Shown here: positions 52,688 through 63,396 of the stretch, piece after piece
Layout: every line of letters begins with the position of its first letter
How positions within the stretch are numbered: position 1 is the first letter of the stretch
Origin: Limnospira platensis
Lineage (GTDB): Bacteria; Cyanobacteriota; Cyanobacteriia; Cyanobacteriales; Microcoleaceae
Assembly (NCBI RefSeq): GCF_046480435.1
Contig: NZ_PKGC01000050.1
Reading direction: 5' to 3' (one strand)
Length of the DNA stretch: 64,000 nucleotides
Translations under genes and position numbers: made by a program
The notes under the pieces: generated by a model
What the model was told of the DNA's origin: nothing
Databases searched by the model: none
What the model saw: only the letters and a program-made list of their open reading frames with translations

Positions 52688-53914
52688 TCAGTTAATAGCA
52701 TAACTATCTTTACCACGACCAAGGGCAAATCGGAAAGATTCGCGCGGGTTGCGACTAGACTGGGTGATAAATAATAGTAGGGCTAGGGTGGCTAAACCTG
52801 TGTTGATGGTGAATAGGTTACGATATCCTACAGCGTCGGCGATGGAACCGAAAATAGGTCCAGCTAGGGCTAATCCTAAATCAAATCCCCCTAAACAAAT
52901 TGAGAAAAATTGGCCTCTTTCCTGGGGTAAACAGCGATCAGCGATTAGGGTTAACATCATTGGAATGGTAATTCCTGCGGCTGCGCCTTCAAATAAACCA
53001 GCCAGCAAAACATCAAAATTGTTATTGGCGATAGTTAGGATGGCCATGGAAACTAGATAACATATCAGACCTGTGGTGATAAAAATACCGCGACCATAGC
53101 GGTCGGAGGCGCGACCCATGGGTAGACGGACGGCAAAACTGGCGATCGCTTTCATCGTATAAAATAGCCCGGGATTGAGACTTAGCCCAGCATCTTGGAT
53201 ATATAGCGGGATAAAAGTTACTAAAGTGCCGAAAATTAGCCCCACCATCAACAAAACTAGGGCTGGGATTTTTAATGCCGGACTTCCCAGGCGCTTGAGA
53301 TAATTAGCTATGGGTGATCCCTTCGCTTCCGACTGGTCGCTAAGTTCTGGGTTCCTTGAGGCTTCTAATACCTGAGAAATTGCCAAAAGTGATAATAGCC
53401 CAAAAACAGTACCACTGATAAACAGAGGACCATAACCCATTCCCGCCTGGATAAAACCGCCTAAAGCTGGACCAATAGCCATACCAATGGGGGCTACCAA
53501 GCTCATATAACCAACTATTTCGCCGCGACGGTTTTCTGGGGCTAAATCTGTGACTAGGGCTGTGTAGCCAATGGTAAAGGCTGCTATGCTGATGCCATGA
53601 AAAGCCCTTAATAAAGCCATTAAGGCCATAGAATCAGTGAATAGATAGCCAAGGGGTGCTACGGTCGCGACTATTGTCCCGATGAGCAAGACTAGCTTTC
53701 TGCCTCGTTTATCTGCTAGGGGACCGAGGACGATGCGGGAGGGTAGCAGTCCTAGGGCAAAAGCCCCCATAACTAAGCCTATTTGTTGCTTAGTCCCCCC
53801 CAGATAGGCAATATACAGGGGGAGGGTGGGTAGCAATGTAGTTATGGCAGACCAGAAGCATAGACCCGCTATAAACAGCATCAGGAGGCTGCGTCGCTGT
53901 CGGGTTTTAATCAT
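52688..53914 (-). CDS. Major facilitator superfamily transporter
   Basis: The 408-residue protein has 12 predicted membrane helices, the MFS loop 2-3 motif GPLADKRGRKLVLLIG, the symmetrical GRASDRYGRGIFI in the second half, and VAPIGMAIGPALGGFIQAG. It resembles drug or sugar efflux permeases; the substrate is not predictable. ATG 53914 was chosen over an upstream TTG. It is upstream of recJ (80 bp) on the same strand and could be co-transcribed with it. Confidence 0.88.
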   Translation of the reverse strand: MIKTRQRRSLLMLFIAGLCFWSAITTLLPTLPLYIAYLGGTKQQIGLVMGAFALGLLPSRIVLGPLADKRGRKLVLLIGTIVATVAPLGYLFTDSMALMALLRAFHGISIAAFTIGYTALVTDLAPENRRGEIVGYMSLVAPIGMAIGPALGGFIQAGMGYGPLFISGTVFGLLSLLAISQVLEASRNPELSDQSEAKGSPIANYLKRLGSPALKIPALVLLMVGLIFGTLVTFIPLYIQDAGLSLNPGLFYTMKAIASFAVRLPMGRASDRYGRGIFITTGLICYLVSMAILTIANNNFDVLLAGLFEGAAAGITIPMMLTLIADRCLPQERGQFFSICLGGFDLGLALAGPIFGSIADAVGYRNLFTINTGLATLALLLFITQSSRNPRESFRFALGRGKDSYAIN

Positions 53915-54021
53915 AAATAAGATATTCAAGGTAAAACTCCATAAGCAATGGTGATTAGTATAGGGTCTTGACTGCGGGATTGAGGAGAATTAAAGGGATC
54001 TGGGATTTGTCAGAGGCTATC

Positions 54022-57000
54022 TCAACTCAGGGGTAGCTTAATCATAAATTCGCTTCCTTCCCCTAACACTGAGGTAAAATTTAACTCGCCCCGGTGATTT
54101 TGGGTGATAATCTGATAGCTGGTGGGTAATCCCATGCCTGTGCCTTGACCAATGGGTTTGGTGGTAAAAAATGGGTTAAAAATTTTGCCTTGAACTTCTG
54201 GACTCATACCGATGCCATTATCTTTAATGGAAATGAATATAGCCAGTAAATCTAAAGATGTAGTAATGGTTATTTTACCAGCATAATCGGGGTCTGTTTG
54301 ATAATTTTGTCGCTCCTCAATAGCCTGTATAGCATTGGCTAATAAATTCATAAATACCTGATTTAATAAGCCAATATAACATTCATAATGTGGTAAATAA
54401 CCATAATCTTTAATCACTTCTATGGGGGTATTTCCGGCTCTCCCATTTAACCGATTTTGTAAGATAATTAGGGTGCTTTCTAAATTTTCATGAAGGTCTA
54501 CTGCTTTTAATTCGGCTTCGTCTAAGCGGGAGAAGGTTCGCAGGGATTTGACAATATCACGAATTCGCTCGGCTCCGGTTTTCATGGAATTAATTATTTT
54601 GGGTAAATCTTCTTTAATAAAATCTAAATCAATGTCTTGGATAAAATCGTTAATATGGGTGGGATTTTCTGGATAAGATTGTTGATATAATTGGAGTAGG
54701 GATAATAAATCATCGGTATATTGACAGGTGTGGGTTAAGTTGCCATAAATAAAACTAACTGGGTTGTTGATTTCATGGGCAACCCCGGCAACTAATTGAC
54801 CCAAACTTGACATTTTTTCTGATTGAATTAACTGGATTTGGGTATTTTGAAGTTCTCGATAAGCACGTTGAATTTCTTGGCTTTTGGCTTCGGATTCTTG
54901 ATAAAGTTGGGCTTGTTGAATAGCGATCGCCACTTGATTAGCAATGTTTTTTAATAGGTCAATCTCATCGTCTTGCCAAGGTTCATCTCCCTGGCTACGA
55001 CCTAATTCAAAAGCGCCAATTTTGCTGGCTGTATGAATGGGTAAGGCTAAATAAAGTGTAATCCCCATACCCTGACAAAAATCCACTTCTTCTTTATCTT
55101 CTGATTTTCTAATATCCAAACTATAGAATTCTTCCTTGATGATCATTTCAAATAGCCGGGGAAAATTTGTTAATTGATAATGACCAATCCAACTGGGAAA
55201 TTCCGGCTTTTTCTGCTCCTTTACTACTTCCCAGATGGTGGAATCAGAATGATTGTTATACCAACCAAAGCTACAAATATCTACTTTCAGTTCCGCAAAA
55301 ATTGCATTAACTGCATTTTGTAAAATTGTGTCTAAGTTGAGGGAATTGCGAATTTCTGTGCTAATATGATTTAACAGTTGAGTGCGGGTGAGCAGAGAAC
55401 GTAAGGCTTCTTCTGTTTGGCGATCGGTTATATCTATGACAATGCCAAACATCCGCACCAGTTGACTATCCCGAAACTCTAATTCAATGCGACTATTGGT
55501 ATAGCGAATTTCTCCATTAGGACGGATAATACGCGCGTCAAAGTTTTGAGGAATTCCTTGGTTAGCTTCCGCAACTCTCTCTAAAAAGAAGTCACGATCT
55601 TCGGGGTGATAAAGTTGGAGATTTTGCTCAAAACTTGGCTCTCCTTGGTCTGGGTCTAAGCCAAAAATGTGAAAAACCTCTTCAGACCAAGTAATTTTTT
55701 GGGTGGTAATATCAAAAGACCAGTAACCTAAATGGGCAACTTCTTGGGCTTTTTTTAATTGTTGACTAAGTTCGGAAAGGGTGATTTCATTGGCTTTGCG
55801 TTCGGTAATGACTTCTGTATACATCAATAAGCCACCAATGTTGCCATTCCGATTAATCCAAGGACGAATTTCCCAACATATCCAGTCTGCACCTCCATCC
55901 TCACGCATCCATAAATCAGCTTCGGATTTCTCGGTTACTCCTGTTAAACAACGGCTATGAATATCTTTCCAATTTTGAGGAACATCGGGGAAAATTTCAT
56001 AGTGCGATCGCCCAATAATTTCTTGATTTTCTAAGCCATATTGTTGATACCAGGCCTTGTTAGCGACTAGGTATCGCATCTGAGTATCAAACATGGCGAT
56101 CGCAGCGGGGGTCACATCACATAGAGTTCGCCAAATTCCCTCGCTCTCACGCAATTTATTTTCAGCTTCTTTGCGATCTGAAATATCATAATTAATGCCA
56201 ATAAACCTGATGGGTTTTCCTTGCTGATCCCACTCTACCACTTTCCCCCTGGCAAAATTCCATTTATAGGAACCATCTTGGCAGCGCAGGCGATGTTCAT
56301 TTTCATAAATTGGTATTTTACCTCGGATGTGTTTTCTTATTTGTTCATGAACTAACTCTATATCCTCTGGATGTACACGACTTTCCCATGATTCTAAGGA
56401 ATCATTAATTTCATCATCTTGGTAGCCTAATATGGTTTTCCAACGACTATCAAAATATACTTGTTGGGTTTGTAGGTTCCATTCCCAAGTAGCGATATTC
56501 GCAGATTCTAAAGCTAATTGTAATCGTTCGCGTTCAGCTTGATTGGCTAATTCCTGACGAGCGATCGCTCGACTGAGAAGCATTCCGGCTAAAGATGCGA
56601 TCGCTACCGATAATAGCAGGCTATTGGTAGCAATATAATTGCGAAAATTTTGGGATTGTGCTAACTCTAATTCCGCCAGTTGTAGCTGTTCTTGAGTACG
56701 ATTAGTTACATCAGTTAGCTGGTCGGGGAATCCGATAAAATCAGCAAATTCTGGGCTTTGGATAAGTTCTATTAACTCTTGCTGTGCTGCTTGTATTTGG
56801 TTGTCTGCAAAATTCAATCGTTCTACTGCTGTAGCAAATATGTTTAATCTTTCAGCAAAAATAGCCACGGTTTCCTGATATTCAGAAAATAGTAATTCCA
56901 GTTCAGGCGTTTTGGTATCCTGAGCAAGTTTTTCATATTCTGTTAGCAAATTACTAATTTCATCTAACCTTTGGATAAAGGCATTAATAGCTTCCCGAAA

Positions 57001-57225
57001 TCCCTCTGGATCTGGCAGATAGGGAGACAGTTGTTTACCAGGTCGGTTGTACAATATCTTAACTTGCAAGTGGTTCAGAAGTGCGTATTGTTGAACCACA
57101 GCATCCCGGTTGATTATAGCCTTTTTTTGATAGTAATGACCCACCATTAAACCGATAGTAGTTCCGGTGATAGCAATGGATAGGGTAGCGATATAGGTGG
57201 CGGCGATTTTTTGCTTTAATTTCAT
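54022..57225 (-). CDS. PAS/GAF sensor histidine kinase
   Basis: The 1067-residue protein has TM1 (about 8-30), an extracytoplasmic region (about 31-205), TM2 (about 207-227), three PAS domains with PAC segments (about 230-620), a GAF domain (about 635-790), an H box in VAGVAHEINNPVSFIYGN, and an ATPase domain with NLLANAIQAIEE, DNGIGM and GQGTGMGLPTSYQI. The H-box type (GVAHEINNP) is that of the HisKA-less cyanobacterial kinases also seen in the next gene. It starts 54 bp after that gene ends, suggesting an operon. No receiver domain or response regulator gene is in view. Confidence 0.92.
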   Translation of the reverse strand: MKLKQKIAATYIATLSIAITGTTIGLMVGHYYQKKAIINRDAVVQQYALLNHLQVKILYNRPGKQLSPYLPDPEGFREAINAFIQRLDEISNLLTEYEKLAQDTKTPELELLFSEYQETVAIFAERLNIFATAVERLNFADNQIQAAQQELIELIQSPEFADFIGFPDQLTDVTNRTQEQLQLAELELAQSQNFRNYIATNSLLLSVAIASLAGMLLSRAIARQELANQAERERLQLALESANIATWEWNLQTQQVYFDSRWKTILGYQDDEINDSLESWESRVHPEDIELVHEQIRKHIRGKIPIYENEHRLRCQDGSYKWNFARGKVVEWDQQGKPIRFIGINYDISDRKEAENKLRESEGIWRTLCDVTPAAIAMFDTQMRYLVANKAWYQQYGLENQEIIGRSHYEIFPDVPQNWKDIHSRCLTGVTEKSEADLWMREDGGADWICWEIRPWINRNGNIGGLLMYTEVITERKANEITLSELSQQLKKAQEVAHLGYWSFDITTQKITWSEEVFHIFGLDPDQGEPSFEQNLQLYHPEDRDFFLERVAEANQGIPQNFDARIIRPNGEIRYTNSRIELEFRDSQLVRMFGIVIDITDRQTEEALRSLLTRTQLLNHISTEIRNSLNLDTILQNAVNAIFAELKVDICSFGWYNNHSDSTIWEVVKEQKKPEFPSWIGHYQLTNFPRLFEMIIKEEFYSLDIRKSEDKEEVDFCQGMGITLYLALPIHTASKIGAFELGRSQGDEPWQDDEIDLLKNIANQVAIAIQQAQLYQESEAKSQEIQRAYRELQNTQIQLIQSEKMSSLGQLVAGVAHEINNPVSFIYGNLTHTCQYTDDLLSLLQLYQQSYPENPTHINDFIQDIDLDFIKEDLPKIINSMKTGAERIRDIVKSLRTFSRLDEAELKAVDLHENLESTLIILQNRLNGRAGNTPIEVIKDYGYLPHYECYIGLLNQVFMNLLANAIQAIEERQNYQTDPDYAGKITITTSLDLLAIFISIKDNGIGMSPEVQGKIFNPFFTTKPIGQGTGMGLPTSYQIITQNHRGELNFTSVLGEGSEFMIKLPLS

Positions 57226-57278
57226 CGAAAAATATCTGGGATATAGGACAATTGGCAATCATCAACCATCTGAAACAA

Positions 57279-60200
57279 TTAACAAGGAATAGAAATCACA
57301 AATTCTGTACCTTCACCTACAGTCGAATTTACTTCCAGCATCCCAGAGTGTTTATCAACTACAATTTGTCTAGCGATCGCCAATCCCAAACCAGTACCTT
57401 TACCAACATTTTTGGTAGTAAATAAATGCTCAAATATTTTAACTTTCACAGCATCACTAATACCTACCCCATTATCTTGAATCCGAATTCTTGCATAGTT
57501 TCCGTCACCTGATAACTCAGTTTTCACCAAAATTTGATTATTAATTTCCCCATAATCTCGCCCTTTATTTGATTCATCTAAAGCATCAATAGCATTACTC
57601 AAAATATTCATAAATACCTGATTTAACTGTCCAGCATAACATTTAATATTTGGCAGATTACCATATTCCTTAATTACTTGAATTTCTGGGCGCATCTGGT
57701 TGGCTTTTAAGCGATGCTTCAGAATCATCAATGTACTATCAATGCCATCGTGAATATTGCAAGCAACAGGGCGATCGGTATCCGCACGGGAGAAAGTTCT
57801 TAAACTCACACTTAGGTCTTGAATCCGTCCCACTGCCTCCCGCATTGATCTAATTAATTTCGGCAAATCTTCTCGGATATAATCCAGTTCTATCGTTTCC
57901 ATTTCATCTGTAATCTCCTCATCGGGATCTGGATATTTTTGTTGGTATAAATCAATCAAACCTAACAAATCTTTAATATAATTAATCACGGGGGGAATAT
58001 TGCACTTAATACAACCCACTGGATTGTTAATTTCGTGGGCAACACCTGCCACCAAATTTCCTAAAGCTGACATTTTTTCATTCTGCACTAGTTGCAGTTG
58101 CATAGTTTGTAGTTCCTGTAAAGTTTGCTCTAACTGCTGAGATTTTTCACGCAGTTTATTTTCAGCACGTCTGCGCGCATCAATATCAGTGCAAGTGCCA
58201 ATCCATTCTTTAACACTGCCATCTTCTGCCAAAATAGGGACTCCTTGAACAGCAAAATAACGGTAAATACCATCAGCGCCACGAATGCGGTATTCGGTCT
58301 TATATAAGCTCTTAGTTTCCACCGCTTTTTGCCACACTTTAGTAGTGTGAGGGAGATCATCAGGATGCAAAGCGTTCAGCCATCCCCTTCCCTTGACTTC
58401 TTCCAGGGTTTGTCCAGTATATGCAATCCAGTGAACTGTATCTAGGTTTTCTCCTTCAGGACTAGCCAGCCAGATAATTTGAGATGTAGCAGTGGCTAAA
58501 TAACGATAACGCGCTTCACTTAATTCTAGTTTTTCTACATATTGTTTCAGTTGATGATTATAATTCTGTGATTCCTCATAAAGTCGCCCGTTTTCCAGAG
58601 AAATAGCAGCTTGAGAACAGAGAAATTTGAGCAACTCAACGCGATCGCTCGTAAAGGCTCCCACAGTTAAATTATTTTCCAAATACAAAATTCCCATCAA
58701 CTTACCTTGATTGAGAATGGGGATACAGATAACACTTTTAGGATGGTTATTTTGGATATAGGTATCCGCATAAAACCTGGAATTTATTCTGGCATCTACC
58801 AGGACTAAAGGCTTGCCAGTACGTTTGACATTATTAACTACACTAATCGGCAAATCTTGACTAGATTCTAGGGGTATTGATGGCAATATTCTAGGTGGAT
58901 TTCCTGGTTCTAATATGGCAACCACATTAAATTTATTATCTTGTTTCAGCAGCAATACACACTTATTAGCACCAGCATTATTAATGACTATTTTTAACAA
59001 ATTAGTAATCAGTTTATCTAATTCAATTTCACTAGAAATAGCTTGAGATGATTGCAGCAAAGTTGCTAAATCTAAGATTTCGGAAATGCTACTAGAAGTA
59101 TTGGTGGAAGTCATCATACCCCTGGCAATAGTTTCCTTGAATAAATTAGTAGCACGAGGTCGTTGTAAAATCGGGTTCAGCAGTTTAGGATAGCGTTTTT
59201 CTAAATCGGCAATTTTAGCTTTTGCACCCCATTTAGCATAACCATAATAGGCATCTTGCATATACCCAGCGGCAACTTTAGCTTTACCCCAATTTAGGTA
59301 AAATTTAGTCGCTAGTTCATTAGCTAAGGCTTCTTCTTGGATATACTTGTTCTCTTTGGCTCCGGTAATAGCGCGATCGTATAAATCAATAGCCTCTGCT
59401 TTGTCTCCGAATAATCGACATTTTTCAGCCGCTAACAAATCAACTTTATGCTGATGATTTGTGGGGGAAGACTCTGCCCATTCAGATAATTTTTCCTGAT
59501 GAATTTTGACCATATCCAGACTATGCTGTTGGTCAATTTTTGAATTTGTGGAACATAAAGCCAAATAGGTTAAACCAGCATAGAAATGGAAAACCGGAAT
59601 ATAAATTGTCCCCCCTACTGCCATCAAATATTGGTCAGCTTGAGAAATATATTCCTCAGCATTATGATATTCACCAAACAGATAAGCAAGAATCAATTTA
59701 TAAATATATACCACAGCCAGAGCCGTTAATTCATTATCATGATGATGCTTAGGAATCATCACTATTTCATTGTAGTCGTTCCCCTTCAATAAATCGGGTG
59801 AATCGACAATTTCCCTAAAATTATACACCATCTGCTTTTTAATCTTCAGGTAGGTCAGGGGAGAATCTTGTTTGGCTTTCTCTAAAACTACACAGTAATT
59901 ATCAATTTCTGGTTCCCAATCATCTAGCCGCACTCCCGCGAAGAAATTATCATAAAAGTAGTTAAATATATTATAACCAGCATAGAGAATTTGACCAGTT
60001 TCTATGGCTGACATATAACCATCTTTGAGGGTGGGAATGGCGGATCTTAATGGTTCTTGACGATGCTGAAGAAAAGTACCAAATAGCAGTAAGGTGAGGG
60101 CTTTTAATTTTCGGACATTAAACTTATCCAGTAATATTAAGGCTACTCGCCCAAATTGATAACCTTTTTTTACCTCTCCTAAAAATGCGGAAAGTACCAT

Positions 60201-63119
60201 ACCATAAATTGCATAACCAATGGTTGATATAGGTGCATTACCAAACCTCAGAGATAGATTAACCATAGTGAACCCCAGCAAGGGTAGTATAGTAGGATTT
60301 CCTAAGAAAATGGGAGCAAACAAAATTCCTAAGAGTTCCATAGCCGCCAAGGTTTCTGGATCTTCCATAACTGGCAAGTTCACTAAATCCTCAATTTTTT
60401 TACCTTCTAGTTGCTGAGAAATAGTTGCTAATGTTTTCGCGGTTAAGGCTTCATCAGGTTGGGATGAAAACTCAACTCCTAGTTCTTTAAGTGCATTGTC
60501 CGCTACAGCGATCGCTTCTAACATCCGACTCTGAGCCGTTAGTGCATTGATTTTAATCTCGTAAATTTTAACCTTATCAAGGATATATTTAGCAGATTTT
60601 AGCACTATAGTTGACAGCTTTTCCATCCTCTCAAAATCAGCATTTAAGTAGGCGACTTCGGTAGCAGAAACATAAATATTTAAAGTTAATTTATACTGAC
60701 TTTGCCAACAGTCAGCAGCCAGTAACTCTAGTCCTGTTTCGACAAAATTTCTCGCAGCCACATAAGCTGTAGAATTTCTGGCTTTTTTTGCTGCTGATAA
60801 GTTGATTTGAGCTAAGGTTTCCCGTTCTTTGGTATCGGTTATTAAACCATGACCTAAATTCAAATGACCGACAATATCAAACAATTTTTCTTCTGCTTCT
60901 GTCGGTGATAAATTGTGCTGTAGTAATTGTCCGATTTGCAGATGAGTGGCTTGTTTTTGGTCGTCATGAATTAAAGAATAACTAGCTTGTTGAATGCGAT
61001 CGTGCAAAAATCTATAGGTAGGATTAGCTGCACTATTCAAAACTTCTTGATCTTCGGATTCAGCCAAAAATTTATAAACTTTAGTAGTCGGAATGATTAA
61101 ACCTTCTTGTAGTGCTTTCCATAAAGCTACAGCCGTTACATTGGTTGGCTTCTGACTAACAATTGCTAAAGTATTGAAATCAAAATCTGCCCCAATACAG
61201 GCGGCTAACTTTAAAATATCTTGAGTATCTTTAGGCAATTTCTGTAATTGTAATGCCATGAACTCTACCACATCATCAGTGAGAGTTAAGGCTTGCACTT
61301 TAGCAATATCATATTGCCATCCTCCTTGACTGACTTCCGGTTTAAATGGTGACTTGGATGGCTCAAATACAATTAAATTTTCATCATGTAAAGCCTTGAG
61401 TAATTGGGTAGCAAAGAAAGGATTACCATGGGTTTTTTGATAAACCAACTTAGCTAAGGATTTAGCTATAGATAATTGACAATTCAGGGTATCTGCTACT
61501 AACTGATTGATATCTAATTCTGGCAGAGGTGACAAGGTAATTGTATTAACTGTAGCTCCAGTTTGGATGATCTCATTAACTGTTAAAATAAACGGATGTA
61601 CTGGTGAAACTTCATGATCTCGATAGGCTCCTAAGATTAACAAATATCCTTGAGTCTCTTGCATTAGCATCTTGAGTAGGTTTAATGATGCTGAATCTGA
61701 CCATTGCCAATCATCTAAAAATATCACCAGGGGATGTTCTTTATTAGTGAAAACTTGCAGGAATTTGTGAAACAGTAGATCAAAGCGATTTTGGGCAGCA
61801 TTACCTGATAATTCTAGGGCGGGTGGTTGCGGACCAATGATATGTTCTAACTCAGGGATAACATCAATCAAAACTTGACCATTTTCTCCCACTGCTTCCA
61901 AAATATGGGTTTTCCAGGTTTGGATTTTAGAATCAGATTCTGATAAAATTTGACCCATTAAATCCCGGAATGCTTGCACAAAGGCAGCCAAAGGTATATG
62001 ACGATTAAATTGGTCATATTTACCTTTAATAAAATAACCTCTTTGTCTGACTATGGGTTTATGAACTTCGTTGATAACGGCAGTTTTACCAATTCCTGAA
62101 AAACCCGCCACTAGCATCATTTCAGTTTGATTCATATTGACTCTATCAAAGGCGGCTAATAGTTGCTGAACTTCCGCTTCTCGACCATAGAGTTTTTCGG
62201 GAATCATAAAGCGATCGCTTATGTCTTGTTGTGCGATCGCAAAGCTCTCAATATTACCTGTTTCTTGTAATTGATGTAAACATTGCTCTAAATCATATTT
62301 AATTCCCAAGGCACTCTGATAGCGATCTTCCGCATTTTTCGCCATCAGTTTACTAACAATTTCTGAGATAACTATAGGAATATTTGGGTTGATTTCGTGA
62401 ATTGGTCGGGGTTGTTTGGCAAGATGACAATGTACTAACTCCATCACATCTGACGATTTAAACGGCAGTTTTCCGGTCAGCAATTCATAGCAGGTAACTC
62501 CCAGGGAATAGAAATCGCTTCGATAATCTATCCCTCGATTCATGCGACCTGTTTGTTCTGGAGAAATATAGGATAATGTCCCCTCTAAAACATTGGGATT
62601 TTCAACTTCTGGCGCTTCCCAAGGTAGTAATGAAGAAATACTAAAATCAATTAATTTAACTTGTTTAGTATCTGGATTAATTAGAATATTAGCCGGTTTA
62701 ATATCTTTGTGGATTACTCGATTTTGGTAAAGATAATTTAGAGTTTCCGCAATTTGAATAGCAATTTTCAGAACATCCTCCAAATTAAAATAGTGATATT
62801 TACTATGTTTATTTTGCGATGTTTCTAAATATTGGGATAGGGAAACTCCACCACCATCTTCCATAATTAAAGCATAGCTATTACCATATACCTCTAAATT
62901 TAAGGGTTTAACAATACTGGGAAAGTCGAGATTTTTTCCAATAGTATATTGATGGCGAAATTGGACAAGTTCGTTAAAATTAGGGTATTCGTGTCGTAAA
63001 ATTTTGATAACTACAGGTTGCTTATCACTACTACGAATACCTCTATAAACTAGGGTGCGACTCCCTGTATATAACTCTTCTGTGATTTGATAACCGGGTA
63101 AGTTGGCAATAATATTCAT
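57279..63119 (-). CDS. Hybrid Ser/Thr kinase - ATPase - GAF - PAS - histidine kinase
   Basis: The 1946-residue protein joins: a Ser/Thr kinase (1-280; Lys39, HKDIKPANIL at 137, metal-binding IDFS at 157-160, SYISPEQTGR), an AAA_16-type ATPase (about 305-600; Walker A GFSGIGKT at 339, LVIFLDDWQW as Walker B), a long helical TPR-like middle (about 750-1330), a GAF domain (about 1390-1540), a PAS domain (about 1560-1680) and a histidine kinase (NLVAGVAHEINNPVG, FMNILSNAIDALDES, DNGVGISD, GKGTGLGLA). Both kinases retain catalytic motifs. This is the HstK-type family of cyanobacteria and slime moulds. ATG 63119; a PAS/GAF kinase gene follows. Confidence 0.93.
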   Translation of the reverse strand: MNIIANLPGYQITEELYTGSRTLVYRGIRSSDKQPVVIKILRHEYPNFNELVQFRHQYTIGKNLDFPSIVKPLNLEVYGNSYALIMEDGGGVSLSQYLETSQNKHSKYHYFNLEDVLKIAIQIAETLNYLYQNRVIHKDIKPANILINPDTKQVKLIDFSISSLLPWEAPEVENPNVLEGTLSYISPEQTGRMNRGIDYRSDFYSLGVTCYELLTGKLPFKSSDVMELVHCHLAKQPRPIHEINPNIPIVISEIVSKLMAKNAEDRYQSALGIKYDLEQCLHQLQETGNIESFAIAQQDISDRFMIPEKLYGREAEVQQLLAAFDRVNMNQTEMMLVAGFSGIGKTAVINEVHKPIVRQRGYFIKGKYDQFNRHIPLAAFVQAFRDLMGQILSESDSKIQTWKTHILEAVGENGQVLIDVIPELEHIIGPQPPALELSGNAAQNRFDLLFHKFLQVFTNKEHPLVIFLDDWQWSDSASLNLLKMLMQETQGYLLILGAYRDHEVSPVHPFILTVNEIIQTGATVNTITLSPLPELDINQLVADTLNCQLSIAKSLAKLVYQKTHGNPFFATQLLKALHDENLIVFEPSKSPFKPEVSQGGWQYDIAKVQALTLTDDVVEFMALQLQKLPKDTQDILKLAACIGADFDFNTLAIVSQKPTNVTAVALWKALQEGLIIPTTKVYKFLAESEDQEVLNSAANPTYRFLHDRIQQASYSLIHDDQKQATHLQIGQLLQHNLSPTEAEEKLFDIVGHLNLGHGLITDTKERETLAQINLSAAKKARNSTAYVAARNFVETGLELLAADCWQSQYKLTLNIYVSATEVAYLNADFERMEKLSTIVLKSAKYILDKVKIYEIKINALTAQSRMLEAIAVADNALKELGVEFSSQPDEALTAKTLATISQQLEGKKIEDLVNLPVMEDPETLAAMELLGILFAPIFLGNPTILPLLGFTMVNLSLRFGNAPISTIGYAIYGMVLSAFLGEVKKGYQFGRVALILLDKFNVRKLKALTLLLFGTFLQHRQEPLRSAIPTLKDGYMSAIETGQILYAGYNIFNYFYDNFFAGVRLDDWEPEIDNYCVVLEKAKQDSPLTYLKIKKQMVYNFREIVDSPDLLKGNDYNEIVMIPKHHHDNELTALAVVYIYKLILAYLFGEYHNAEEYISQADQYLMAVGGTIYIPVFHFYAGLTYLALCSTNSKIDQQHSLDMVKIHQEKLSEWAESSPTNHQHKVDLLAAEKCRLFGDKAEAIDLYDRAITGAKENKYIQEEALANELATKFYLNWGKAKVAAGYMQDAYYGYAKWGAKAKIADLEKRYPKLLNPILQRPRATNLFKETIARGMMTSTNTSSSISEILDLATLLQSSQAISSEIELDKLITNLLKIVINNAGANKCVLLLKQDNKFNVVAILEPGNPPRILPSIPLESSQDLPISVVNNVKRTGKPLVLVDARINSRFYADTYIQNNHPKSVICIPILNQGKLMGILYLENNLTVGAFTSDRVELLKFLCSQAAISLENGRLYEESQNYNHQLKQYVEKLELSEARYRYLATATSQIIWLASPEGENLDTVHWIAYTGQTLEEVKGRGWLNALHPDDLPHTTKVWQKAVETKSLYKTEYRIRGADGIYRYFAVQGVPILAEDGSVKEWIGTCTDIDARRRAENKLREKSQQLEQTLQELQTMQLQLVQNEKMSALGNLVAGVAHEINNPVGCIKCNIPPVINYIKDLLGLIDLYQQKYPDPDEEITDEMETIELDYIREDLPKLIRSMREAVGRIQDLSVSLRTFSRADTDRPVACNIHDGIDSTLMILKHRLKANQMRPEIQVIKEYGNLPNIKCYAGQLNQVFMNILSNAIDALDESNKGRDYGEINNQILVKTELSGDGNYARIRIQDNGVGISDAVKVKIFEHLFTTKNVGKGTGLGLAIARQIVVDKHSGMLEVNSTVGEGTEFVISIPC

Positions 63120-63396
63120 AACCTAACCTGAATTTCTCTACTGTTTCTCTAGTTGTATGGTTGTATCAATAGTGAAATAGTGAAAATGGCGATCTATATC
63201 TATGCTGCTACTAAAAAAAGCGTGAAGCCACCTAACTGCATGGCAGGGTACTGACTTACGCGCTAGGTTCTCAGCTCGATTTTAGCGAGCCGTAATACTT
63301 TAATTATAACCATAGCATCTCCTATAGCTGTTGGGTTTAGGCTGGTGGTGTAGATTTAACCAAAACCTATCACAGCCTAAACTCCTAGGGACGATT
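63120..63396. other. Intergenic region with hairpins before the glycosyltransferase gene
   Basis: No gene seen. It holds GCTCG (63274-63278) with CGAGC (63286-63290), and a 10-bp stem GTTTAGGCTG (63335-63344) with CAGCCTAAAC (63373-63382) just 3' of the glycosyltransferase gene on the minus strand, a likely transcription end. The second arm lies in a 17-bp sequence repeated exactly at 36057-36073. Confidence 0.45.
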
